Of a stretch of DNA of 64,000 nt, positions 35,745-43,891 are shown piece after piece. Source of the DNA: Planktophila turicensis. Lineage in GTDB: Bacteria; Actinomycetota; Actinomycetes; Nanopelagicales; Nanopelagicaceae. Position numbers and translations under genes: made by a program. The DNA lies in assembly GCA_965234405.1 (NCBI GenBank), contig OZ248346.1; one strand, given 5' to 3'. The stretch's first letter is position 1; each line of letters opens with the position of its first letter. The notes beneath the pieces were generated by a model. The model had not been told where the DNA came from, did no database searches, and saw nothing but the letters and a program-made list of their open reading frames with translations.

Positions 35745-36814
35745 AGATCATTGCAGCCATGAGCGGTGGCGTTGATTCAGCAGTTGCTGCAGCGCGTGCA
35801 GTTGAGGCAGGACATGAAGTTATTGGCGTGCACTTAGCGCTGTCATCTAATCCTCAGAAGTACCGCAGCGGTGCTCGCGGATGTTGCACCATCGAAGATT
35901 CACATGATGCACGTCGCGCTGCAGATGTCATCGGTATTCCTTTCTATATCTGGGATATGGCTGATGAATTCCACGAGGGCGTCGTTGAAAACTTTATGAG
36001 CGAATACAAAGCAGGGCGCACACCTAACCCATGCCTTCGTTGCAATGAAAAGATTAAATTTGCCGCAGTTCTAGATCGCGCAAAGGCAATGGGATTCGAT
36101 GGCGTAGTCACCGGGCACTATGCGCGTACTCGCGAAAGCGATGCAGGTCGCACGTTGCACCGAGCAGTAGATCCGCTGAAGGACCAGTCATATGTTCTTG
36201 CAGTACTTAATCGCGAACAAATTAACGGCGCAATCTTTCCTCTTGGTGATACCGAGAAGGTAGATATCCGTAAAGAGGCAGAAGCTCGCGGTCTTGCTGT
36301 GGCTCAGAAGCCAGATAGCCATGACATCTGCTTTGTTCCATCAGGAGATAACGCAGGCTGGTTGCGCGATCGCATGGGTAGCGAAGTTGGCCCCATCGTT
36401 GATCAAGATGGAAATAAGTTAGGCGAACATAAGGGTGCCTACACCTACACAATCGGGCAGCGCAAAGGTTTGGGTCTCACAGTTCCAACTGCTGATGGAT
36501 CACCACGTTTTGTCTTAAAGATTGAACCTGTTTCAAACACTGTTGTCGTAGGTGCGCGCGAAGATCTCGCTGTGACTTCAATGCGCGGTGAACGCCCAAT
36601 CTTCTGTGGCCCTGAAGTAGGCGCCGCACCTTTACGCGGCTTTGTTCAGGTACGCGCACATGGCGCCGCACTCGATTGCACCTATTACATGGATAACGGC
36701 CAACTCGTTGCCGAGCTTGATCAACCTCTACTGGGCCTTGCAACAGGTCAAGCAATGGTTATCTACGATGGCGACCGCGTCGTTGGTTCGGCGACAATCT
36801 GCGAGACCGCATGA
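35741..36814 (+). CDS. mnmA: tRNA-specific 2-thiouridylase
   Basis: Thiolates U34 of Lys, Glu and Gln tRNAs. The 357 residues show the PP-loop AMSGGVDSAVAA at the N-terminus, the first catalytic Cys in TPNPCLRCNEKIKF near 97, GVVTGHYAR near 125, and the second Cys in DSHDICFVPSGD near 195. The start is GTG overlapping the desulfurase stop; the end overlaps ligA by 4 bp, so three genes form one coupled run. Sulfur presumably comes from the upstream desulfurase. Confidence 0.96.
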   Translation: MKIIAAMSGGVDSAVAAARAVEAGHEVIGVHLALSSNPQKYRSGARGCCTIEDSHDARRAADVIGIPFYIWDMADEFHEGVVENFMSEYKAGRTPNPCLRCNEKIKFAAVLDRAKAMGFDGVVTGHYARTRESDAGRTLHRAVDPLKDQSYVLAVLNREQINGAIFPLGDTEKVDIRKEAEARGLAVAQKPDSHDICFVPSGDNAGWLRDRMGSEVGPIVDQDGNKLGEHKGAYTYTIGQRKGLGLTVPTADGSPRFVLKIEPVSNTVVVGAREDLAVTSMRGERPIFCGPEVGAAPLRGFVQVRAHGAALDCTYYMDNGQLVAELDQPLLGLATGQAMVIYDGDRVVGSATICETA

Positions 36815-38832
36815 CAAACGCAGCACGCCATCGCATCACCGAACTCACTCAAGAGATTCGCGATCACCAATTTAAGTATTACGTTCTCGATGCTCCAACA
36901 ATCACAGATGCTGCCTTCGATAAGTTATTAAAAGAGTTACAGGCCCTTGAAGCAAAGCATCCTGAACTTCTTGAACCAGATTCACCGTCTCTTGGCGTAG
37001 GCGGGGGATTTGCAACCACCTTTGATCAACATGATCACATCGAGAAGATGATGAGCCTTGATAACGTCTTTGATTCAGACGAGCTAAATACCTGGTTTGA
37101 TCGCGTTGAAAAAGATTCCCTAAGCCCTGATTACTTGTGCGAACTTAAAGTCGATGGACTTGCCATCAACTTGCTCTACGAGAACGGCCAACTTACCCGC
37201 GCACTTACTCGTGGCAATGGCGTTACCGGAGAAGATGTCACGCTCAATGTAAAGACCATTAAGGGTTTACCTCACACACTTTCCGGAAAGAAAATTCCAT
37301 CGCTGATTGAAGTACGCGGTGAAGTTTTCTTACCTGTTGCTGCCTTTAACCAACTTAATGAAGAGCTCGAAGAAGCTGGTAAACCACTTTTTGCCAATCC
37401 TCGTAACTGCGCCGCAGGTTCATTGCGTCAGAAAGATCCTCGCGTCACAGCTTCTCGTGCACTCGATGTTGTTGTGCACGGAGTCGGTGCAAGTGAAGGA
37501 ATCACCTTTGATTCGCAATCTGATGCTTATGCGCAACTCAAGGCGCTCGGTCTTCCAACTTCAAACCGCTTCAAAGTCTGCAATAGCCGCAAGGAAGTCC
37601 TTGATTTTATTGAGAATTACAACGTTCATCGCCACGATGTCGAACATGAAATTGATGGCGTTGTTATCAAGGTCGACGACATTGCTGAGCAGAAAAAACT
37701 CGGCTTTACATCGCGCGCTCCTAAGTGGGCTATCGCTTATAAGTACCCACCTGAAGAAGTAACAACGAAGTTGCTCGACATCAAGGTCAGTGTTGGTCGC
37801 ACAGGCCGCGTGACTCCATTCGCATTTATGGAGCCCGTCAAAGTTGCAGGATCCACAGTTACCAATGCAACGTTGCACAACCAAGAAGAGATTGAACGCA
37901 AAGGCGTATTGATCGGCGATACCGTCATCATTCGAAAAGCCGGCGATGTAATTCCTGAAGTATTGGGTCCAGTTCTTGATAAGCGCACAGGTAAAGAGAA
38001 AGCATTTGTGATGCCAACTCACTGTCCTGAATGTGGCGCAGAACTTCGGGCAATCACTGAAGGCGATGTAGATATCCGCTGCCCCAACACCCGTAGCTGC
38101 CCAGCTCAATTGCGCGAACGTATTTACTACATCGGCTCTCGTGCAGCGCTCGATATCGATGTCTTGGGATATGAAGCAGCAGTAGCCATGCTGCAGGACA
38201 AGATCATTACCGATGAGGCAGATATCTTCTCGCTCACCGAAAGCGCTTTGATGAAGTCATCTTTCTTCACGAAAAAAGATGGCACTAAGGGCAAGAACCT
38301 CGAGAAGTTACTTGAAGCGCTTGAAGAAGCGAAGGTGCGTCCACTGTGGCGCACAATCGTCGCGCTCTCTATTCGCCACGTGGGACCAACGGCTGCACAA
38401 GCTCTTGCTACAAACTTCGGAAGCATGGATGCAATCGCAAAGGCATCTGTTGCAGAGCTTGCTGATATCGATGGCGTTGGTGAAGTAATTGCGCAATCGA
38501 TTGTCGAATGGTTTGAAATCGATTGGCATCGCAACATCATCAAGCAGTGGACCGCAGCCGGTGTTGCCATGGTCAATGCAAAGGTTGAAGACCTGCCGCA
38601 AACTCTTGCTGGGCTTACCTTTGTTGTAACCGGTGGCCTCGAAGGATTTACTCGCGATTCGATTGCCGAATCAATTACTGCGCATGGCGGCAAGCCATCG
38701 TCATCGGTTTCTAAGAAGACAGATTATGTATTGGTCGGAACTGACCCAGGTTCAAAGCTGGCCAAGGCGCAAGAGTTAGGCGTCACAATCATCGATGAAG
38801 CGCGCTTTTTAGAACTTCTTGAGGGTAAGTAG
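36811..38832 (+). CDS. ligA: NAD-dependent DNA ligase
   Basis: Seals nicks in replication and repair. The 673 residues contain the Ia-type N-terminus (YYVLDAPTITDAAFDKLLKEL), adenylation Lys in CELKVDGLAINLLY near 113, OB-fold, a Cys4 zinc finger (CPECGAELRAI ... CPNTRSCPAQ) near 405-430, helix-hairpin-helix repeats, and a C-terminal BRCT domain (LAGLTFVVTGGLEGFTRD). Length is standard. Its start is coupled to mnmA (ATGA). A new leaderless hexamer follows its stop at once. Confidence 0.97.
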   Translation: MTNAARHRITELTQEIRDHQFKYYVLDAPTITDAAFDKLLKELQALEAKHPELLEPDSPSLGVGGGFATTFDQHDHIEKMMSLDNVFDSDELNTWFDRVEKDSLSPDYLCELKVDGLAINLLYENGQLTRALTRGNGVTGEDVTLNVKTIKGLPHTLSGKKIPSLIEVRGEVFLPVAAFNQLNEELEEAGKPLFANPRNCAAGSLRQKDPRVTASRALDVVVHGVGASEGITFDSQSDAYAQLKALGLPTSNRFKVCNSRKEVLDFIENYNVHRHDVEHEIDGVVIKVDDIAEQKKLGFTSRAPKWAIAYKYPPEEVTTKLLDIKVSVGRTGRVTPFAFMEPVKVAGSTVTNATLHNQEEIERKGVLIGDTVIIRKAGDVIPEVLGPVLDKRTGKEKAFVMPTHCPECGAELRAITEGDVDIRCPNTRSCPAQLRERIYYIGSRAALDIDVLGYEAAVAMLQDKIITDEADIFSLTESALMKSSFFTKKDGTKGKNLEKLLEALEEAKVRPLWRTIVALSIRHVGPTAAQALATNFGSMDAIAKASVAELADIDGVGEVIAQSIVEWFEIDWHRNIIKQWTAAGVAMVNAKVEDLPQTLAGLTFVVTGGLEGFTRDSIAESITAHGGKPSSSVSKKTDYVLVGTDPGSKLAKAQELGVTIIDEARFLELLEGK

Positions 38833-38844
38833 TAATCTTCACTC

Positions 38845-38967
38845 ATGATCATGCTCAACGCTGAAGAAGCCGTCCGCGAACTTCCGATTCCTCCTTATGC
38901 ATTCGGACTCATTGCATTCGGTGTCTTTGTATTACTTTTGTACGTAACGCTTCGTCTAGATAAGTAG
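38845..38967 (+). CDS. 40-residue single-pass membrane peptide upstream of nadD
   Basis: A short gene. The product has a charged N-terminus with a Glu pair (NAEEAVRE), a Pro/Tyr turn, one hydrophobic helix of about 18 residues and ends RLDK. TAATCT (38833-38838) sits directly after the ligA stop and 6 bases before the ATG, a clear leaderless start. Small membrane proteins of this kind precede nadD in other actinobacteria as far as I recall; function unknown. Confidence 0.8.
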   Translation: MIMLNAEEAVRELPIPPYAFGLIAFGVFVLLLYVTLRLDK

Positions 38968-38973
38968 TTCACT

Positions 38974-39525
38974 TTGCGCGTTGGGCTCTACGGCGGAACA
39001 TTCGACCCGATTCATAACGGTCATATCCATGTCATCCAAGAGCTCATTACCCGAAAGATTGTCGATCACCTTTTAGTTCTTCCAGCAGGGCAACCGCGTC
39101 TTCGCGATAACGAACCACATGCAACTGGCGCACAACGTCGCACTATGTGCCAGCTGGCAGTAAATGAACTACCTGCAGAGATTAAGAAGCACATCGAAGT
39201 TAATCCGATTGAAGTTTTACGAGAAGGACCGAGCTACACCATCGACACTGTCGAAGCGGTAGCCCAGTTCTACGAAGGCGACACCATCGTTTTAATCGTA
39301 GGCACCGATGCTTACGAGAAGATTGATCAATGGCACCGTGCCGATGAGTTGAAGAAGATGGTCGAGTTCGTCGTTATTGATCGGCCAGAATTTCCAGGAG
39401 AGCACAACACCAGCGTGGATGCGATTGCAGTATCTGCAACCGATATCCGTGCACATAAATCTGATGCAGTACCCGCAGCAGTTGCGGCCTTTATTAAGGA
39501 GAATAACCTCTATGCCAGCAAGTAA
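38974..39525 (+). CDS. nadD: Nicotinate-nucleotide adenylyltransferase
   Basis: Makes deamido-NAD from nicotinate mononucleotide. The 183 residues have the nucleotidyltransferase motif GLYGGTFDPIHNGHIHV at the N-terminus and SATDIRAHK near 156 (the ISSTxIR position). The start appears to be TTG, only 6 bp after the small membrane peptide; family similarity begins at once, so no later start fits. The end overlaps rsfS by 14 bp. The nadD-rsfS-phosphatase order matches mycobacteria. Confidence 0.95.
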   Translation: MRVGLYGGTFDPIHNGHIHVIQELITRKIVDHLLVLPAGQPRLRDNEPHATGAQRRTMCQLAVNELPAEIKKHIEVNPIEVLREGPSYTIDTVEAVAQFYEGDTIVLIVGTDAYEKIDQWHRADELKKMVEFVVIDRPEFPGEHNTSVDAIAVSATDIRAHKSDAVPAAVAAFIKENNLYASK

Positions 39526-39886
39526 AGCCTGCGTCGAACGCACACAGATTGCAGCGCGCGCTGCCGTCGATAAATTCGGTACTGAACTCGTTGCACTCGA
39601 TCTCTCGGATCAGACAGTGCTCAGTGAGGTATTCCTTATTGTTACCGCCTCAAACTCAAAGATCATCGACACCATTGCTGATGAAGTTGAAGAGCAGTTG
39701 CGTTTAGTTGGCGATAAGCCACTGCGCCGTGAAGGAACTGATGAATGGGTACTTCTTGATTATTCAGATCTCGTAGTTCATATCCAATCAACAGAGCTAC
39801 GCCGTTATTACATGCTTGATCGCCTATGGAATGACTGCCCAAAGATTGAGCTCGATATCGTTAAAGAGGAAGCAGCACGTGGCTAA
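39512..39886 (+). CDS. rsfS: Ribosomal silencing factor RsfS
   Basis: Binds ribosomal protein uL14 and blocks subunit joining under starvation. The 124 residues include DLSDQTVLSEVFLIVTASN-like core (LDLSDQTVLSEVFLIVTAS) and REGTDEWVLLDYSDLVVHIQ near 88, ending in the long C-terminal YYMLDRLWND. The ATG at 39512 is chosen because AAGGAG ends 10 bases upstream and the family begins there; a longer frame would add 45 unrelated residues. It overlaps nadD and the next gene. Confidence 0.93.
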   Translation: MPASKACVERTQIAARAAVDKFGTELVALDLSDQTVLSEVFLIVTASNSKIIDTIADEVEEQLRLVGDKPLRREGTDEWVLLDYSDLVVHIQSTELRRYYMLDRLWNDCPKIELDIVKEEAARG

Positions 39887-40538
39887 CCAGATCATCCTCT
39901 GGCGCCACGGACAGACCGAATGGAATGTGGCCAATAAATTTCAAGGCCACACAGATATTCCGCTCAACGATGTAGGACTTTTTCAGGCAGCACATGCAGC
40001 GCCAATCATCGCGGCAATGAGCCCAACGATGTTGATTGCAAGTGATTTGATGCGCGCCCAAAGCACCGCACATGAACTGGTGAAATTAACTGGACTTGAA
40101 GTAATTACCGATGCCCGTCTTCGTGAAACAAATTGTGGAAATTGGGAAGGACTCACAGGAGATGAGATTCGCAAAGTAGATCTCAACAATCTACGCGAGT
40201 GGTCTCTTGGTGGCGATAATCCTGCTGGCGGAATTGGTGAACGCCGCAGCGAAGTTGGAGCACGAGCAGTTGCTGCAATTACTGATGCACTTGCTGGAAA
40301 AGATAATCAGCGAATCGTTGTTGCAACCCATGGCGGAACATCTCGCACAGTGATTGGTTCCTACCTCGAACTTCCAATCCCATATTGGTCACGAATCGGT
40401 GGACTTTCTAATGCGCAGTGGTCAATCCTTGACCATTCTCCAAAGGGTTGGTTATTGGTCGAACATAACGCCGGATCTATTCCAGAGCCTGTATTCGGCG
40501 AAGAATCCGGCGCAGTCATACCCGACTCCGTGCGCTAA
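39879..40538 (+). CDS. Histidine phosphatase, GpgP-like (phosphoglycerate mutase family)
   Basis: A 219-residue phosphatase of the branch-1 histidine family: catalytic ILWRHGQTEWNVANKFQGH at the N-terminus and HGGTSRTVIG near 150 with the second His; Glu in TNCGNWEG near 87. The same gene order in mycobacteria contains glucosyl-3-phosphoglycerate phosphatase (GpgP), so that role is plausible; a general phosphoglycerate-mutase-like phosphatase is the alternative. Start GTG at 39879 follows AGAGGA by 8 bases and overlaps rsfS by 8 bp. Confidence 0.88.
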   Translation: MANQIILWRHGQTEWNVANKFQGHTDIPLNDVGLFQAAHAAPIIAAMSPTMLIASDLMRAQSTAHELVKLTGLEVITDARLRETNCGNWEGLTGDEIRKVDLNNLREWSLGGDNPAGGIGERRSEVGARAVAAITDALAGKDNQRIVVATHGGTSRTVIGSYLELPIPYWSRIGGLSNAQWSILDHSPKGWLLVEHNAGSIPEPVFGEESGAVIPDSVR

Positions 40539-40572
40539 ACTCTGCGCTCCATCAATATTTAGAAGCATTGAC

Positions 40573-40645
40573 GGGGATATGGCGCAATTGGTAGCGCGCT
40601 TCCATGGCATGGAAGAGGTTAGGGGTTCGATTCCCCTTATCTCCA
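40573..40645 (+). tRNA. tRNA-Ala (anticodon GGC)
   Basis: 73 nt: acceptor GGGGATA pairs with TATCTCC (one G-T), anticodon stem CTTCC/GGAAG around loop ATGGCAT, T arm with GGTTCGATTCC, discriminator A. The third acceptor pair is the G-T wobble used for alanine identity only at 3:70, which this is. CCA is not encoded. The leuS start codon begins 2 bases after the end. Confidence 0.95.
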
Positions 40646-40646
40646 C

Positions 40647-43118
40647 GTGAGTACTGAACGCGAACACGCGGCATACGACTTTGCATACGTGCAAGAGAAG
40701 TGGCTGCCTATTTGGGACAAGCTCGAACCATTTAAATCTGGTCGAGCAGATGATGCACGCCCAAAGAAGTATGTACTCGATATGTTCCCTTACCCATCAG
40801 GTGATCTTCATATGGGTCACGCCGAGGCATATGCACTTGGCGATGTCATCGCTCGTTACTGGATTCAAAAAGGTTTCAACGTTATGCACCCAATCGGTTG
40901 GGATGCATTTGGATTGCCGGCAGAAAATGCTGCAATCAAGCGCAATGAAGATCCACGTATCTGGACCTACGAAAACATTGCAACACAGAAAGCTTCGATG
41001 CGTCGCTACGCATGTTCATTCGACTGGGATCGCGTTTTCAATACATGCGACCCCGAGTACTACAAGTGGAACCAGTGGCTCTTTACCAAACTTCACGACC
41101 GTGGCTTGGCATACCGCAAGGACTCTGCAGTTAACTGGTGTCCAGGTTGCCAGACAGTATTGGCTAACGAACAGGTAGTAGCGGGTCTCTGCGAACGTTG
41201 CGATTCAGCAGTTACAAAGAAGAAGCTCAACCAGTGGTACTTCAAGATCACTGATTACGCAGATCGCTTACTCGATGACATGTCTGAACTCGAAGGCAAG
41301 TGGCCTGAAAAAGTATTGCTCATGCAGCGCAATTGGATTGGTCGCTCACAAGGTGCCAACGTCAACTTCGTTATCGAAGGTCGCACAGAGCCAGTAACTA
41401 TTTATACAACTCGTCCCGATACTTTGTACGGTGCAACATTTATGGTCGTTGCAGCTGACTCAGCACTTGCTGCAGAACTCGCAGCAGGAACTCCTGTTGA
41501 AGCTGAGTTCACTTCTTATCTTGAAAAGATTAAGGCAGCATCTGATATCGATCGCCTTGCAACAGATCGCCCTAAATCTGGCGTTGATCTCAAGCGCTTT
41601 GCAATCAACCCAGTTAATGGTGAGAAGTTACCTATCTGGGCATCTGATTACGTATTAGCTGATTACGGAACTGGCGCAATCATGGCTGTTCCCGCTCACG
41701 ATCAGCGCGACCTCGACTTTGCAAAGGCGATGGGACTTCCTGTCCGCGTTGTTGTTGAAACTGGCGAAGAAGATCCCAATGAGACAGGCGTTGCCACGAC
41801 TGGCGATGGAAAACTCATTAACTCTGGCGCACTCGACGGTCTAACAAAGGTCGATGCGATCACTGCAATTAATAAGCAGCTTGAAGCAGATGGTCTTGGA
41901 AATTCAGCTCGTAACTATCGCTTGCGCGACTGGCTTGTATCTCGTCAGCGTTACTGGGGCACGCCAATTCCTATCGTTCACTGCGATAAGTGTGGCGAAG
42001 TAGCTGTTCCAGATTCAGAACTTCCATTGCTCTTGCCTGATGCAAAGGGACTAGATCTCAAGCCAAAGGGTCAATCACCCCTTGCTGCTGCTACTGAATG
42101 GGTCAATACCAAGTGTCCAAAGTGCGCAGGCCCTGCGATGCGCGATACCGACACCATGGATACCTTCGTCGATTCATCCTGGTATTACCTGCGCTACCCA
42201 TCTTCAACCAATGCAACCGAGCCATTTAACCGCGCAGATGTTGATACCTGGTTGCCAGTTGATCAATATGTCGGTGGCGTAACCCACGCAATCTTGCACC
42301 TTTTGTATTCACGCTTCTTCACCAAGGTTTTGTATGACATGAAGATGCTTTCATTCACCGAGCCATTTACACGTCTTCTCAACCAAGGAATGGTTGTCAT
42401 GGATGGCTCTGCGATGTCGAAATCTCGCGGCAACCTTGTGCGCCTCTCTGATGAACTTGAAAACCACGGCGTCGATGCAATTCGTCTCTCGATGGTCTTC
42501 TCAGGCCCACCTGAAGATGACGTTGATTGGTCAGATGTTTCTCCATCAGGCTCAGTTAAATTCTTAAGTCGCGCATGGCGTCTTTCAGGTGATGTCACAT
42601 CAGCACCTGGCGTTGATTTCAGCACTGGTGATATTTCACTACGTAAGGCAACACATAAAGCGCTTCATGATGCTGGTTTTGCAGTCGAATCTTTCCGCTT
42701 CAACGTAGCTGTTGCTCGCGTTATGGAACTTGTCAATGCAACACGTAAGGCAATCGATTCCGGATGTGGAGCTGCAGATCCTGCAGTTCGTGAAGCAACG
42801 GAAGCAACAGCGATCATGTTGTCACTGGTTGCTCCATTTACCGCCGAAGAGATGTGGGAGCGCCTTGGCCACAAGCCTGCTATCGCAACTGCTGGTTGGC
42901 CTGCGGTAGATCCAGCGCTCCTTGTGGATGATGAAGTCGAAGCTGTTATTCAGATCAACGGCAAGATTAAAGATCGCATGAGCGTTTCTCCAACGATTTC
43001 AGATGCTGATTTCGAAGCTGCAGCCCTTGCTCTTCCTTCGATTGTCGCTGAACTCAACGGTGCGACTCCTAAGAAGGTTATTGCTCGCGCGCCAAAGCTC
43101 GTCAATATCGTTCTGTAA
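40647..43118 (+). CDS. leuS: Leucyl-tRNA synthetase
   Basis: Charges tRNA-Leu. The 823 residues show the HIGH motif as SGDLHMGHAEAYALGD near 50, a zinc-like CPGCQ...CERC insert near 160-180, the CP1 editing domain with TTRPDTLYGATFMVV near 253, and KMSKS as SAMSKSRGN near 595. The GTG start lies just one base after the tRNA-Ala discriminator; there is no room for a Shine-Dalgarno outside the tRNA, so the mRNA is likely released by tRNA 3' processing and read without a leader. Later starts would cut conserved sequence. Confidence 0.97.
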   Translation: MSTEREHAAYDFAYVQEKWLPIWDKLEPFKSGRADDARPKKYVLDMFPYPSGDLHMGHAEAYALGDVIARYWIQKGFNVMHPIGWDAFGLPAENAAIKRNEDPRIWTYENIATQKASMRRYACSFDWDRVFNTCDPEYYKWNQWLFTKLHDRGLAYRKDSAVNWCPGCQTVLANEQVVAGLCERCDSAVTKKKLNQWYFKITDYADRLLDDMSELEGKWPEKVLLMQRNWIGRSQGANVNFVIEGRTEPVTIYTTRPDTLYGATFMVVAADSALAAELAAGTPVEAEFTSYLEKIKAASDIDRLATDRPKSGVDLKRFAINPVNGEKLPIWASDYVLADYGTGAIMAVPAHDQRDLDFAKAMGLPVRVVVETGEEDPNETGVATTGDGKLINSGALDGLTKVDAITAINKQLEADGLGNSARNYRLRDWLVSRQRYWGTPIPIVHCDKCGEVAVPDSELPLLLPDAKGLDLKPKGQSPLAAATEWVNTKCPKCAGPAMRDTDTMDTFVDSSWYYLRYPSSTNATEPFNRADVDTWLPVDQYVGGVTHAILHLLYSRFFTKVLYDMKMLSFTEPFTRLLNQGMVVMDGSAMSKSRGNLVRLSDELENHGVDAIRLSMVFSGPPEDDVDWSDVSPSGSVKFLSRAWRLSGDVTSAPGVDFSTGDISLRKATHKALHDAGFAVESFRFNVAVARVMELVNATRKAIDSGCGAADPAVREATEATAIMLSLVAPFTAEEMWERLGHKPAIATAGWPAVDPALLVDDEVEAVIQINGKIKDRMSVSPTISDADFEAAALALPSIVAELNGATPKKVIARAPKLVNIVL

Positions 43119-43175
43119 TCAACAGCCCGCACCTTTTCGCGCAATACGCTGCGCAACTTCTAGCACCATCCGCGG

Positions 43176-43787
43176 ATGGACAATAAATATCTAGATCAAT
43201 TACATAATTGGTGGGGCACTCTCCACTATTCATCTCTTCAGAAACGTGGCCTCGCAATCATTGCGGGCCTCGTACTTCTGATATCTGGCCTCTTCGTCGC
43301 GCGCGGCGCATCGCAAGAAGTTGTTGCCGCTCCCGCACCTCTTGAGATCGAAAGCATCTCGCTGCAGACACTGATGGTCGATGTTGCCGGCGCTGTCGTA
43401 AACCCTGGCGTGTATTCGCTTCCCCTGAATGCACGCGTTGTCGAAGCGATAAAAGCTGCCGGCGGAATAAAGAAGGGTGCAGATACATCTGACATTAATC
43501 AGGCGCGCATCCTGAAAGATGGCGAGCAGATCTATGTATATCCATCAGCTTCAAGCGGAAGCGGAACAGCATCTCGCCCTGCATTACGTAAGAACGGCCC
43601 CATCATGATTAATCGGGCAACTGTTAAGGATTTCGAATCACTCGATGGAATTGGTCCGGTACTTGCTAACCGCATCGTTGGTTATCGCAAAGTAAATGGA
43701 CCATTTAGTGCAGTTGAAGACCTCTTAAAAGTTCCAGGTATCGGACAGAGCAAATTCGCTCAATTCAAAGAGAAGCTGCGCGTGTAA
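43176..43787 (+). CDS. comEA: ComEA-like DNA-binding protein
   Basis: A 203-residue membrane-anchored DNA receptor of the uptake machinery. One transmembrane helix (about 26-43) is followed by an SLBB domain (VDVAGAVVNPGVYSLPLNARV near 68) and a C-terminal helix-hairpin-helix pair (INRATVKDFESLDGIGPVLANRIVGYR and LLKVPGIGQSKFAQFKE). Complete DNA-binding part. It is followed at once by comEC; the two together suggest natural transformation or DNA use as nutrient. The TAA stop lies in the region where comEC should begin. Confidence 0.93.
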   Translation: MDNKYLDQLHNWWGTLHYSSLQKRGLAIIAGLVLLISGLFVARGASQEVVAAPAPLEIESISLQTLMVDVAGAVVNPGVYSLPLNARVVEAIKAAGGIKKGADTSDINQARILKDGEQIYVYPSASSGSGTASRPALRKNGPIMINRATVKDFESLDGIGPVLANRIVGYRKVNGPFSAVEDLLKVPGIGQSKFAQFKEKLRV

Positions 43788-43891
43788 CCGATAGCCGCGC
43801 CCTTGCACTTGGGGGAGCGGTCTGGGTTGGTGCACTGACGCAAAGTTGGAGCGCACCGTGGAGAATCTCTGCGGTTGCGCTCCTTCTGACG

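Noticed and set aside
37561..38693. Two long antisense frames (about 180 residues each) inside ligA
   Set aside because: They mirror the ligA reading frame, have no family similarity, no promoter-like hexamer and low-complexity composition; the sense frame is a complete ligase.
43760..43800. Programmed -1 frameshift joining comEA and comEC
   Set aside because: The relative frame fits but no X-XXY-YYZ slippery heptamer is present near the comEA stop.
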